From Zygnema cylindricum (Eukaryota; Streptophyta; Zygnematophyceae; Zygnematales; Zygnemataceae): 64,000 bases of DNA. The position numbers and the translations under genes were made by a program. Of the stretch, positions 44,990-56,432 are shown one piece after another; position 1 is the stretch's first letter, and each line of letters opens with the position of its first letter. Location: NCBI GenBank assembly GCA_037447655.1, contig JBBHKE010002145.1, positions 1-64,000 on the forward strand, read 5' to 3'. The notes under the pieces are model-generated. The model had not been told where the DNA came from. It ran no database searches and saw only the letters and a list, made by a program, of their open reading frames with translations.

Positions 44990-45272
44990 AGACGCGTTGC
45001 ATAAATGTGGCTCAATCAATTTCAGGAGGCATCGCAATCATTGAGTGTCGCGGCTCGTGCTGACCATGCCTCGACACCGACAAATACTTCAAAGAATCTT
45101 CGCATCTCGCTTTGTGGAGATCTCGCTTCGCATCTCGCTTCGCATCTCGCTTCGCATCTCGCTTCCAAGTTCCTACCATATGGGAGTTTGCGTACGAGCA
45201 CCGACACTTTTCGATGTTCGGTTTTGAAGTGCAATTAATTCGGCTAGAAAAGTACGTGAACAAGGTACAGTA
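44990..45272. repeat. Segmental duplication, block A copy 2
   Basis: Second copy of 43137-43394. It is joined directly to block C copy 2 at TA 45271-45272 and so lacks the 547 bp MITE. The 11 bp unit CGCATCTCGCTT is expanded to four copies at 45110-45165. Confidence 0.88.
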
Positions 45273-45672
45273 GGCTGGAATAGAAACAAATGTAGAGATA
45301 AAATAGTTTAAGCCAAAAATTAAAAATGGTAGGTCAAGGACTGATGACCTGGTACGTAGTCTGACACATCATAGATGCGAAGTACAATTGACGGGAAACT
45401 TAGGGCAATTTCCCCTCATGTAACCGAAACTTAGGGTGCGCATGTACTTGGAACTTAGTGAAAAACCTTTGTTTTTTAGCGCAGATCCGGCGGACCCGGA
45501 TTTCAGGCGTCCCTATGTGTAAGGGAATGGCCCCATGTGGCTAAGTTCGAGATTTTTTCTGTCGTTTTCCTTTCAAACTTAGCGCCTTACTGCCTAAGCT
45601 GCGACTGTACGAAGAAATTGCAAATTTGTATAGTACAATTTGCGTCATTCTCTAACTTAAGATGTACTAAAA
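45273..45672. repeat. Segmental duplication, block C copy 2
   Basis: Nearly identical to 43946-44345. It includes the left 240 bp of the second TWA-target element copy that begins at 45434. Confidence 0.9.
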
Positions 45673-46289
45673 TTTATTGTCTTGCGTTTTTTCGACCCAC
45701 TGTCACGTCATCGTCAAACTTTTGATAAAACACGTCGGCAATGTGTTTTAAGCTAAGTAAAATTCGTTAAAAAACAATTTTTCACGTGTGATTTTTTTTC
45801 AAAATTTTTCGACGAAAAAAAAAGTATAGGGTTGTTGGGTTATGTCCGGTGGCACATTGTACGGTATTTTTTTGCAAGGGTCTCGATGCTGCAGTGTCAT
45901 TTCTCGCAAAGTTGAAAAATTTGCGAAGGTGAAAATTTTGGGAAGTCATGGCGGCCGGAGAGGCAAGGTTTACGCAAAGGCATGTCGTACAGCCACGGCT
46001 GTAAGGTTGGACGTTTACGATGTCACGCAATGACATGCGACGTACCAAATCGTTTCAAAAATTACGATTTGTCTTGCGACGCTTCAAAAAGTTTCGAAAA
46101 AATACAGTGCGGCAAAGACAAATTGTATACGGTGACAACCGTCACGGATATTGTTGACGTATACAGAAGTCACAAACTTAAGTAGCAATCTCGAGAGAAT
46201 ACATAGAGACACTTGAAATCCGGGTCCGCCGGATCCGCGCTAAAATCCAAAGTAACTACGCTAAGTTACAACTACATGGGGCCATACCC
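45434..46289. mobile_element. TWA-target DNA element, second copy, possibly nested
   Basis: The left end at 45434 is identical to the element at 44108. The right side holds the CCGCCGGATCCGCGC subterminal block and ends GGGGCCATACCC before AAA. A second candidate left end (TAA then GGGAATGGCCCCATGTGG at 45523) pairs better with this right end (reverse complement GGGTATGGCCCCATGTAG), which suggests an inner element of 767 bp within the remnant of an outer one. Confidence 0.6.
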
Positions 46290-48377
46290 AAACACAATAA
46301 CAACGACATAGTTACTTAAGGGTGTGACGATTGTATACGTTGACAATGCCCGTGACTTTTATCAATGTCTACAATCTGTGACGACACACGTTTGTTTTTG
46401 CTTTGCCCTTTTTCTAAAAGGGCAAAGCATTGTAGTCGCATTCGTCTTTGGTGACAACGATAATTGATCGTCGATTGTTTTTGTGTAAGATCGTGAGCCG
46501 TTGGGTGATTTGAGTTTTGATTGGCTTTGTCATGTTCCAATTTTGATGTAATAAAAAGAGACACGTGGTACAATCCTGTTTGTTGTTTCGCGTGGTTGTA
46601 ATGGTAACGATTCGCAGTACTGTACGGTACAGTACCAATGTCGCTCGTAGAGAATATGCCAATTGGTGAAAGCCAAAAAGTATAGATTTTCAATATGGTC
46701 GGCCGCCGTGCGTCGCGCCGTGCTGATTTTTTCAGCATGGACGTGACCGTCAACAGGGGAACCGAACCGACTATTTCCAGCGTGCCCGTACTTATTTTTG
46801 TGTAAGAACACCACGAATCGTTTTAAGTGTTTATATTATTAATTCAGTACCCATAAATTTTGAAACTCAAACCTAAAATATGATTAGTATTTCTATTTTT
46901 TCCTTTACGTTAATGTAGGTACGGTTTAAATAGTATTGATGCTACAAATTTGGGCAGTTATTAAATATTAATTATTGTGCAGTACACCGTGAGTCGTTAT
47001 TACTCTATTAATGCTGATGTTTTTTGCTTTACGACCGACACTATTAAACGTCGCGACTGTTAACTTTCAATCCTTTGTCAGAAATAAATCATTGTAAACA
47101 GTTTATGTCAATTGAAACAAAATAAATGTATAATAAATAAAAACCACGTGGGGTCACAATCGTCCACTAAAATGACACGAAGAACTGAAACGATTGACTA
47201 CATCGTATCATGCGACAGAAATTAACATCTAATTAATATATTTCATGAAAAAGACCAAATTTTACGCTAAATACCGGTATGTTAGAGTTTATTAATTATT
47301 TGCTATCAAAATCCATGGCGTAAAGGTTCATGTATGTAGAAGAAGATGACGAAGTCAAGTGGATGGTTTAATTCGCGTTTCGTTCATGTGGGGGGTATGA
47401 TTATGCGTAAAAGTTTCACATTAATTTGAGCGTTCGATCTCAATCTAATGAACGATATGAATGAATGGATTGAATATATCATGTAGTATTAAATACTTTA
47501 ATGTTAAATCTATAATACACATTAAACCATTAGCCCTATTCAACCATTATTCGTTTAAACAGAATACTAATGGTTTTTGTTTATTTTATATTAAGGTGTT
47601 GCATGTATATTTTTTATATTTTTTTTATCAACACAAAATATTACAAAAGAAGAAAACATAAAAAAAGACAAACAAAATAAATAACCACAATACAACCCTG
47701 ATCACATAACAAAAACGAAATAAACAAATGTAAACATAACAAAGAAAATAATAAGAAAAAAAGAAATAGCATCAGACTTAACTAGGATGCAACCAACTTA
47801 GTCCAAAGACCCAAAAGGTTGGAACAACATCATTATCAGCTCGATGGCTGACTAACACCACAAACACGTATTTTTTTATATATTTTTTGATAGTTAGAAT
47901 ATGTTGATTACTTTAAGTACTTTTTTTGTTTTCGATCAAGCACCTTATTCGAAGACCCAGATGGTTGCATAAACATCATTATCACCTCAAAGGCTGACTA
48001 ACATTACAATCACTTATTTATTAATTTTCGTTGTTTATTATTGTAAATTGATTACTTTGAGTACTTTGTTTTTCTTTTTCTTTTTTAGTGATGAACCAAC
48101 TTAGTCCTAAGACTTAGAAGGTTGCATAAATATCATTATCAACTCCGAGGCTGACCAACACTACAAACACTTGTTTTCATTCATAATATGTGTTTGTTAG
48201 ATTACATTGTTACTTTGAATATTGTTTTTTTGTTTTTTCGATCAACCAACTTAGTCTAAAGACCACGATAGTTGTTGAACATCATTATTAGCTCAAAGGC
48301 TGACCAACATTACAAACATTGGTATAAATATATTTTTAAAATACAACACAAATACTTTGACTGCTTTGTTTCGGTGG
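46290..48377. other. Intergenic, mainly AT-rich
   Basis: No gene supported. At 46983 the sequence TACACCGTGAGTCG resembles a left end of the TA-target family, without a right end. From 47770 to 48330, four loose repeats of about 150 bp share AACTTAGTC, AAAGACC, CATCATTATCA, AGGCTGACTAACA and ACTTTGA-type words. They may be a decayed tandem array. Confidence 0.45.
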
Positions 48378-48379
48378 TA

Positions 48380-48578
48380 CACCGCGAATCGTTATTAGCA
48401 TTGTGTACGCTATATCGGCACCCCAAAATTTTGACATTGATACCTTAAATATAATAAAATACACTATTTAAGGACGTGGACCATAATCTGCCACGTCTCC
48501 TAACACTAAATTAGAATGAATGACGCTAAATTTTTCTTAACACTAATAATTTATATACGTTAATAAAGATTCAAGGTG
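48380..48578. mobile_element. Probable TA-target MITE, 199 bp, degraded
   Basis: Left end CACCGCGAATCGTTATTAGC after TA. The right end ATAAAGATTCAAGGTG before TA is a diverged inverse. The interior has CGCTAA/TTAGAATG words of the family. Confidence 0.6.
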
Positions 48579-48696
48579 TAGTTGATTACTTTGTTTTTTT
48601 TTTATATGACCAATATTAAAGACATTGTTTTTTTCTTTTTTTTTAAATACAATAGAAATACTTTGAATACTTTGTTTCGATGATACTTTGATTACA

Positions 48697-48979
48697 TTAT
48701 CATCATCATCATCATCATCATCATCGTCAACATCATCATCATCATCATCATCATCGTTAACATCATCATCATCATATCATCATCATCATCACCATCGTCA
48801 ACATCATCATCGTCATCATCATCATCATCATCATTGTTAACATCATCATCATCATCATCGTCAACATCATCATCAACATTATTACATCATCATCATCATC
48901 ATCATCATCGTCATCATCATCATCATCATCATCATCATCGTCATCATCGTCATCATCGTGGTCAACATCATCATCGTCG

Positions 48980-49017
<38 letters not shown>

Positions 49018-49111
49018 GTCGTCAACATCACCATCGTCAACATCATCATCATCATCATCATCATCATTACATCACCATTATCATCATCATAACATCATCA
49101 TCATCATCATT

Positions 49112-49154
<43 letters not shown>
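48697..49154. repeat. ATC/GAT trinucleotide array, 460 bp
   Basis: Nearly continuous CAT/ATC repeats, interrupted by GTCAAC, GTTAAC and CGTC variants at irregular spacing. The His-rich and Met-rich ORFs on the two strands are products of the repeat. Confidence 0.97.
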
Positions 49155-49447
49155 GCCCATCTTTCACTAGGAGCAAACAAAGCTCTAGAAAAAATAGCAT
49201 TCCAAATATGAAAAACGGTATCAAAAATTATTGCAGCAACACGAACTTCACCACAACTGCCCCAAATTTTATCAACATACATATATGTTTGATAATGATT
49301 AAAGTCTCTAAATTGATTTCCATGTCCACAACTAATAAAAATAACATGCTCATCCCAATGACAAAATAAATAACTAATAATTACCTTTTTTACATAAGAA
49401 TATTTAGACTCACAACTAAACAATAATAAAGAAATAGCACAAAACAA
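49155..49447 (-). other. Possible coding remnant of unknown family
   Basis: On the minus strand, a frame of about 95 codons before the Asp run from the trinucleotide array reads FSCESKYSYVKKVIISYLF, HWDEHVIFISCGHGNQF and WGSCGEVRVAAIIFDTVF. The amino-acid mix is protein-like (Trp, His, Cys spread evenly), unlike the surrounding AT-rich DNA. There is no clear start or splice partner. It vaguely recalls exostosin-type glycosyltransferase loops, but I cannot support a name. Confidence 0.3.
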
Positions 49448-50092
49448 ACAATTCGTAAACCTTGTAACACGTAATCTAAAAATAGGTTTTTATTTCATAA
49501 CGAGCCTACCTAAAATAAAACTCCCAAAAGTCGAAAAAAAAACACTTACACCCGAATAACAAAAAAAATATAAACATTTATAAACAAATGAAATAACAAA
49601 ACAATGTGATTTTAATCCAAACTTTCCCAAACATGTAAAAATAAGGAAGCAGACAAACAAAAAAAGATTTATTTAAAAAGTAAAACAAAAAACATACATT
49701 AAACAAAAAAAAGGAAACATAAGATAAACTTCACACAAACCACTATAAATCATTTAATATGTAAAAAACCACTTACTAAATATTTCAAGCCTTCGCAAAT
49801 GAATGGAGAGAGTGACAATTCGTAAAGTATAAAGAAAATTATAAATAGACGAGGAATAGGATCAAATTCAAAGGAAAAAATAAAAAAGATGGGAAGTAAT
49901 AGAAATCTTTTTACGAAAATTATGGACCTAGATTCTTTGTACGCTTGACAAAACGGTTCGAAACCGCTACTCTCCAGTACAGCGACGGCGACAAAGTGAT
50001 CGTGACAGTTAACCCGCGGCCGACGACATCAAGGTGGCCACGACAGGTACCACTTTGTCGTCGATGCGAGTTATCCGTACAAGTAATGGTAC
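49448..50092. other. AT-rich intergenic, nothing seen
   Basis: A-rich with stops in all frames. No repeat boundaries are visible until the dispersed repeat at 50093. Confidence 0.45.
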
Positions 50093-50352
50093 TTTTGCAT
50101 GTAACTGAAACTTTAATCTTGTAACTTTTTTTTTAGCGAAGATTCTCAGTACTACTTTCAGAGCATTCGGATGTAAACCCAAATAACGTGTTACTTTAAA
50201 ATTGTGACTCACGTAGACTTGAACGAAACAATGTGACAGGTGATGTGGTACCCAAAATGATGCGAAACTTCAACTCGGCTGCAAATTGAGACGTCCAACC
50301 GCACGCTGTACAATCTTTGTGACTTCGCGATATTGTCGACGTGGAGGCTTTC
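50093..50352. repeat. Dispersed repeat, GGGCACTTTCCC family, second copy
   Basis: Matches 16297-16576 in order and orientation, with about 75-80% apparent identity. Non-coding. Confidence 0.7.
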
Positions 50353-50649
50353 AACACACTGCCTTACTTGCGCTCAGCTATTCCACAAAACGCCCCTCTT
50401 TTCTCTGCCGTGTCGTGTCTTTGTACTTTTCACCACCCTTCTTCGCCATTCTTGCAAAAACGGGTACAAAGCATATTAACACAGTGTATTCAAATAGGGA
50501 AGGAGGACAAACATTTACAGACTTCTATACAGCCATGTAAGTTCAAAATTGCATGTGACATTGCCAAATGTTGTTGGGTATTTTAATAGTTCATTTTAAC
50601 TGCAAAACAATTTGCAATGTTAAGTATTTTCTTATATTCAGTTTAACGC

Positions 50650-51327
50650 ACTATTTCTATGTTGTAATCAACTTATTATAATTGTTTCTACAACCAACAA
50701 TCTGAACTTTTTTTTTCAGTTCACTACACAGTGTTTACACTATTTTTGGGTTGTTTCGACTTATGATAATTGTTTCTACAGCCAACAATCGGATCTGTAT
50801 TGTTTTTTTCAGTTCACTATACAGTGTTTACACTATTTTGGGTTGTTTTCCACTTATTATAATTGTTTATAGAGCCAACAATCTGAACTTTTTTTTTCCA
50901 GTTCACTACACAATGTTTACACTATTTTTGGGTTGTTTTCGACTTATTATAATTGTTTCTACAGCCAGCAAACTGAACTGTATTGTTTTTTTTAATTCAC
51001 TACATAGTGTTTACATTTTTTTTGGGTTGTTTTCGACTATGATAATTGTTTCTACAAACCAACAATCTGAACTTTTTTTTTTCAGTTCTCTGCACAGTGT
51101 TTACACTATTTTGGGTTGTTTTCGCCTTATTATAATTGTTTATACCGCCAACAATATGAACTGTATTGTTTTTTTCAGTTCACTACACAGTGTTTACACT
51201 ATTTTTGGGTTGTTTTTCGACTTAATATAATTGTTTATACAACAAACAATCTGAACTGTATTGTTTTTTACAGTTCACTGCATAGTGTTTACACTATTTT
51301 TGGGTTGTTTTCGACTTATTATAGTCA
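50650..51327. repeat. AT-rich tandem array, 7-8 copies of about 93 bp
   Basis: The core word GTGTTTACACTATTTTTGGG recurs at about 50731, 50827, 50911, 51009, 51101, 51190 and 51287, followed by TTATTATAATTGTTT and CCAACAATCTGAACT. The spacer alternates between a plain T run and GTATTGTTTTTT in successive copies. A 159-codon frame (50751-51230) stays open through the array. Confidence 0.93.
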
Positions 51328-51497
51328 TCTCAACATCTATATGAAACGCAAGTGAAATTAACAAAGATAAATTAAAAAGGTGGAATTGGAATATAACATT
51401 CAAAAAGGTCTACTCAATGTTTAAAACAATGTATGGATTTTAACATTAAAAGTGGCCAATATTTTTTGGGGCGAATCAAGAACAAAAGAAAAAATAT

Positions 51498-52810
51498 TTG
51501 CTGATGATAATCCAAAAATTGACACTTGTCTTGATGACGTCCATCCAAATTGTCATGCAAACGTTCTTGGCGTCCATATTTGATGACCGACAAATCCGAC
51601 AAATAACTCAAACGGCTATAACGAAATTGGTGGTCGACGTTACAACAAGGACATTCATTCGACAAACAAGTGCCCAACCTCATTCAAATGGTTTGTATTA
51701 CATTGAACCAAGGTCAACACATTGGGCAGATGAGGAGCTGCAACGTTATAGGGACGAACTATTCCGTCAACTTTTCCGCCTTAAAAAGGATACTGTGCAT
51801 TTCTTCGTTAGTGAACTACAAAATGAGTTGAACACCAACCCTCCCCCAGGCCTCCAAAACATACCTAATAGATAGTTGTTGTGGAAAAACATGTTTCAAT
51901 TGCATTGATGAGATTAGGGCACCAGGGAGGATTGATACGTACTTCATAAGACTTTGGTGTAGGAATCTCAATTGCGTGTGAAGTTTTCCGGAAGGTTATG
52001 GAGGCAATTGTTGAAAAGTTACGACATTGGATTCGATGGCCGACGGAGGACGAATTGCAAGACACGAAGGATTTTTTTGGGGAAAAAAATGGGTTGTCGA
52101 ATTGTGTTGGTGCTATTGATTGCACACACATTGAAATTACACCTGGGGACGACATGTTACCGATAGACTATTTCGATGCAAAAAAAAATTATTCAACAGT
52201 AGTGCAGGCTGTTGTAGACCACCGAATGAGGTTTATAAACATAAATTTGGTATCACCGGGATCGATTCATGATTCTAGAGTTTTTAGAAGATCAAAATTG
52301 GGGGAAAATTTCAAAGAAAAAATGCATGCAAGCGGTAGTGTTTTCCAATGGGGAAGTAGTAACGTTTTTCCATACCTTGTAGGGGATGCTGACTACGCTT
52401 TACACCCCAATCTGATAGTGCCGTACCTTGGTACACGACTAACTCCATTGCAAAAGAAGTTTAATTTTCAGCATTCATCACTTAGGATGGTAGTGGAGAG
52501 AGCATTCGGGAAGTTGAAATGTCAATGGAGATTCCTCTTACAAATATTGCATCCTCAAAAAGAATCGTTGGTGACATTCATTTTGGCTGCATGTATTTTG
52601 CACAATATCTCTATTGCACGAAATGAAACTGATATCGATTGGGAGCTCGAGTTTCGAAACGAGCAAGCAAAGAATGAAAGTGCCATTCGAGAAAGAGCCG
52701 CTCGAATTGCAAGGGCTCAGAACAACGAAGACAACGGGTACAACGAGGTGAAGATGAAGAAAGACGAATGGGTGGTCCTACATCCACCAGAATCCAAGGT
52801 AGTGAAATAA
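51498..52810 (+). pseudogene. Second PIF/Harbinger transposase, frameshifted
   Basis: The N-terminal part (51498-51875) contains the family segment PPPGLQNIPNR and then meets TAG. The frame continues one base out (VEKHVSIALMRL) and meets a further TAA near 51949. The catalytic part (51998-52810) is open, with D in GAIDCTHIEI (residue 41 of that frame), HDSRVF, D in VGDADYAL (130), E in VERAFGKLKCQW (167) and CILHNIS. All three acidic residues are kept. One frameshift plus one stop separate the HTH-containing part from the nuclease. The sequence differs clearly from the transposase at 34.3 kb, so it is a separate lineage. No terminal repeats are identified. Confidence 0.85.
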
Positions 52811-53255
52811 GAGATATTTTTATGTGACTTTATTACTAGGACATGGACGGGGGAGCATAACGATGACGCTGTATACACCCCGTATAAATGATAGATTTGG
52901 ATATTGAAATTGATGACGTTGAGCAAAAGCTTGATCATAGCAGTACCGAAGATATTACCGATGACATGGACCTTGATGAGTAGCGGTTTTGATCTGTTGC
53001 ATGTACGGTGACGACATGTGCGGTGATGACAATTTGTCAACTTTTTTCTTTATATTAAACTTTTTTGTACAATATTATCGATTATGGGCTTAGCAAAATA
53101 ACTTACACCACAGAAGTTTAGTGTGATCTATTACATTCTAATTTCAGTTTAATAGCATACCCAACAGTTTTGTTTTATGTTTTTTTACATTTGGCTTGGA
53201 ATTTTTAGTGTTTCTATTCTAATTTGTACTTAATGGCCATGGCTATGTCCGGCCT
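52811..53255. other. Flank of the second transposase
   Basis: No gene. A direct repeat ATGTACGGTGACGACATGT / TGTGCGGTGATGACAATTTG lies at 53000-53035. No element end is recognised. Confidence 0.4.
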
Positions 53256-53745
53256 CTTGTTACAATCCTCCCCTATCGCTCTCTGTCGTTGCCTCTATCT
53301 CTTTGTCTGTCTTCTGCCTCTATCTCTTTGTCTGTATTCTGACTGTCTTTGCCTCTTTGTCTTCGTCTCTTTAATATGCTCTCTTATCTATCTGTTTTGT
53401 CTTTCTGTCGCTGTATCTTTCTTTGTGTCTCGTTGTCTTCCTCTGTCTTGTGTCTTTGTCTCTCTATCTCCCTATCTGTCTTTTGACTGTCTTTGCCTCT
53501 CTGTCTTCGTTTCTTTAATATGCTCTCCAATCTATCTGTCTTGTCTTTCTGTCTCTTTGTCTCTGTTTCGTTGTCTCTCTCTGTTTGTTTTTCGACTATC
53601 ATTGCCTCTCTGTTTTCGTCTCTTTAATATGCTCCGTTTCTGTCTCTTTGTCTCTGTATCTATCTATTTGTTTCTGTCTTTTTGTCTTGTGTGTCTTTTT
53701 GTGTATGTGTGTCTTTTTTTCTCTGCCTTATGTCAATTGATGACA
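53256..53745. repeat. TCTGTC/TCTTTG-rich low-complexity arm
   Basis: About 490 bp of CTCTTTGTCTGT, GTCTTTGCCTCT and related words, including a longer direct repeat (TTTGCCTCT then GTCTTCGT then TCTTTAATATGCTC, three times at about 53350, 53503 and 53605). ORFs through it are composition artefacts. Confidence 0.93.
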
Positions 53746-53825
53746 ATTGATGACAGTTCTCAGTTACACATGCATGTTTAAATACAGAAAAAAGTTAGAG
53801 GGTCTTAAAAAAGTAACTAAATACT

Positions 53826-54610
53826 ACTTCTTTCAGTACACAGGAGACAATATATAGAGACAGACAAACAAGACACAAAGACAGAGATAGATAGAGACAC
53901 ACAATAAACAAAGACAGAGATAGACAGAGACAGACAAACACATAGACATATACTATAAAAGGAGACAAAACACATATACTATAAAAGGAGACAAAACACA
54001 GAACATATCGACAGACTGAGAGACAGAGATTTACTATAACAGGAGACAATACACAGAACACATAGACAAACAGAAAGACAAACAGACAGAGAGACATTTG
54101 GTACAACAATAGACAATATAGAGAACATGATACAAGACAGAGACACATTCACAGATACACTCATAGAGACAAAGTCACCAAAAGAGATAGAGACAACGAC
54201 AGAGACAACGACATCAACAGAGAAAAAGACAAGACAACGACATAGACAACGACAACAACAGAGACAAAGACAAAGAAAAATACAACGACAAATACAAAAA
54301 AAGAGACAAAGACGGAGACAAGACAAAGACAGATACAACGACAAAGACATAAAAAGAGACAGAGACGGAGACACAGACAGACATAGACCGAGAGACATAG
54401 ACACAGAGACATGGACAGAGACAGAAAGAGACAGAGTCAGAGTCGGACTCACACTCAACAGAGATAGAGACAGACAAGATAAGAGACAAAGATAGAGAAG
54501 GAAATAGAGACATAGACAAGATAAGTGACAGAGTCAAACTCACAAAGAGACAAGATACAAAGACAAAAAAAACACGGAGAGACATAGAGAGAGATGGAGC
54601 CAATGTCAGA
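53826..54610. repeat. GACAGA/GACAAAGA-rich low-complexity arm, complementary to the previous tract
   Basis: About 780 bp of AGAGACAAAGACAGA-type words, the reverse complement in composition of 53256-53745, 80 bp away. It also includes a 26 bp direct repeat at 53945-53997 (CATATACTATAAAAGGAGAC). Confidence 0.93.
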
Positions 54611-55093
54611 TATATAGAGACACAGAGGTTAACAAAAGACGAGAGAAAATTGAGAAAATATATTAAATTTCTTTTTGATATTTTTGAATATTACACAATT
54701 GTTCGACTGTAGCTTTGAGTTTTCCAAAGATACAAAGGTATGAAAAATAGAAGCATCCACAAACATCTTTTCAAAAAAGTTTACTCCTCTCCCACCACAA
54801 AATTAAAATAAAAACTTCTTCGCGTTCGGAACGCATGGATCTCAGAATCAGAAACACCAAAAAGCTACTACAAAACATATAAAGAAGGTACAACAATGAA
54901 GAATATGGCATTTGCTATTCATTATGAAGAAACCATAAAATACCTTACGCTGTTGCACAGAAATGTGGTTTTTTTTTCGTCTTCCCGCTTGTCGAAAGGT
55001 GCCCAATGTTTTTCCTACGCCGTATATGTGAAGGCACGTGTGTTTGAGAAAGGAATGTTATGACAGAGAGCGTTGAGGAAGGATATGAGGGGA

Positions 55094-55575
55094 AGGAAGG
55101 AGGCGCCTTCACGCTTTTGCGAAATGGCGTCCGTTGGTTGTGACCCCTCCACGGCCCCTGTACGGAAAACAGCGCACGGAATACGGTTCGTACAGGCCGT
55201 AAACGTGCTTTTGGGGTATTTTTTTTGGTACTCCGCGCTCGGGAATAGTAAAAAACGCCCGGCACATGTTACAACGTCTTCCTATTCGCTCGAATCCTGG
55301 AACTTTATTTAAAATCACCTCGCGAGGTGATTTGATTTCAAGTTTGAAGATGAGCTGGAAGGACGTGAAAAAGTGTCGAAACGCGCTAGACGACAAACTG
55401 CATCGACCTAAACGACAAACTACAGTACATTTAAAGTTTCACGGTAATGCAACTTGTACGGTATTAATTTCGTTTTTTTGGTACGGCTGCAGATTTTCTC
55501 GTTTTTTTCTAAGTTACAGAGGAAAACGACAGAAAATAACTGTAACTTTAGCACATGCGAAAGTACCCTAAAATC
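55094..55575. repeat. Dispersed repeat, most complete copy
   Basis: Unites the pieces at 17930-18110 (left) and 465-790 (right). It contains a CACCTCGCGAGGTG palindrome at about 55317-55330. No terminal inverted repeat or duplication seen; non-coding. Confidence 0.72.
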
Positions 55576-55593
55576 GTGCACGACACTATAGTA

Positions 55594-55810
55594 CACCGCC
55601 AATCGCTATTAGCGTTGTGTACGCTAATCCCGTCCCACTTTTTTTTTTTCTTCTCTCAAATATACTTATCCACACTATTTAAAACAGACCCTAATTCCTA
55701 ATTAGAGTAATCGATTTCTTCCAAAATTTCCAAATTCCCAATTAGCGTAAACCACGCTAATTATTCGTATACGCTAAAGAAACTTCTACGCTAATAGCGA
55801 TTGGCGGTGT
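55594..55810. mobile_element. TA-target MITE, 217 bp, shortest and cleanest copy
   Basis: Left end CACCGCCAATCGCTATTAGC, right end GCTAATAGCGATTGGCGGTG, flanked by TA. The inverted repeat is a perfect 20 bp at the ends, and further complementary words (GTACGCTAAT, CGTATACGCTAA) follow inside. Confidence 0.95.
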
Positions 55811-56432
55811 ACTGTACTCAGTGTACTGTGGTTGAGGAAATCGGCCGCGAGTCAACGATCGGGAAAATTTAGACTTGTTTCTGATCGTACGGTCCGCTGT
55901 TGTGCGTTTTTTCAAAGCTAGCTCGTCCCGGCTGTCCCTGATTGGCGTTTGAGTACTTCATTCAAAATTACTATCAAACCTAATGGACCACTCTGATCGA
56001 ACGGTTTAAAGCTCTGCGTTTCTTCAAAGCAAGCTCTTTCTAGATATCCCTGATTGGACGGCATAATTGTCTTTTGACGTTTTATGAAGAGAAAAATGTC
56101 GAAATTAATACACCAAATTAGAAATACATCAATGGATTAAGAGTGCTCCAGTATCTAGTTTATGTACTCTGGAATCGGCCGTATTTCACGCTCATCGAAC
56201 GGCCGAATAGCATTGGAGATGTCAACTTTTACCCGAAGGTATGTACTTGCAGTGCCCGTTTTACGCCGTACATTAATACTGACTTTCTAGTCAATAAATG
56301 TTTATTACCGTTGTCTTCTAGACATAGCTCTTACTAGGTTTTACAAGCTTTCGGAAGGTGTTGGAAAGCCAAGCTACACTACACTGTACATATTATCAGA
56401 AACTCCGAGTGTGTTCAAGCTCATCTTTCATT
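55811..56432. other. Promoter and 5' UTR region of Ran
   Basis: No second gene. A pair of related segments (55885-55945 and 55993-56062) share GATCG, GTCCGCTGTTGTGCGTTTTT-like and CTGATTGG words. The Ran 5' UTR presumably begins in 56300-56432. No confident TATA box. Confidence 0.4.

Noticed and set aside
48834-49211. His-rich protein
   Set aside because: Direct translation of the ATC trinucleotide array with no start context or flanking domain.
50751-51230. 159-residue hydrophobic repeat protein
   Set aside because: The frame runs through an AT-rich tandem array whose copies differ by indels; no start signal or domain. Reported only as a property of the array.
53224-53781. 185-codon Leu/Cys/Ser-rich membrane-like protein
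   Set aside because: Translation of the TCTGTC low-complexity tract; the reverse-oriented tract gives equally long frames on both strands.
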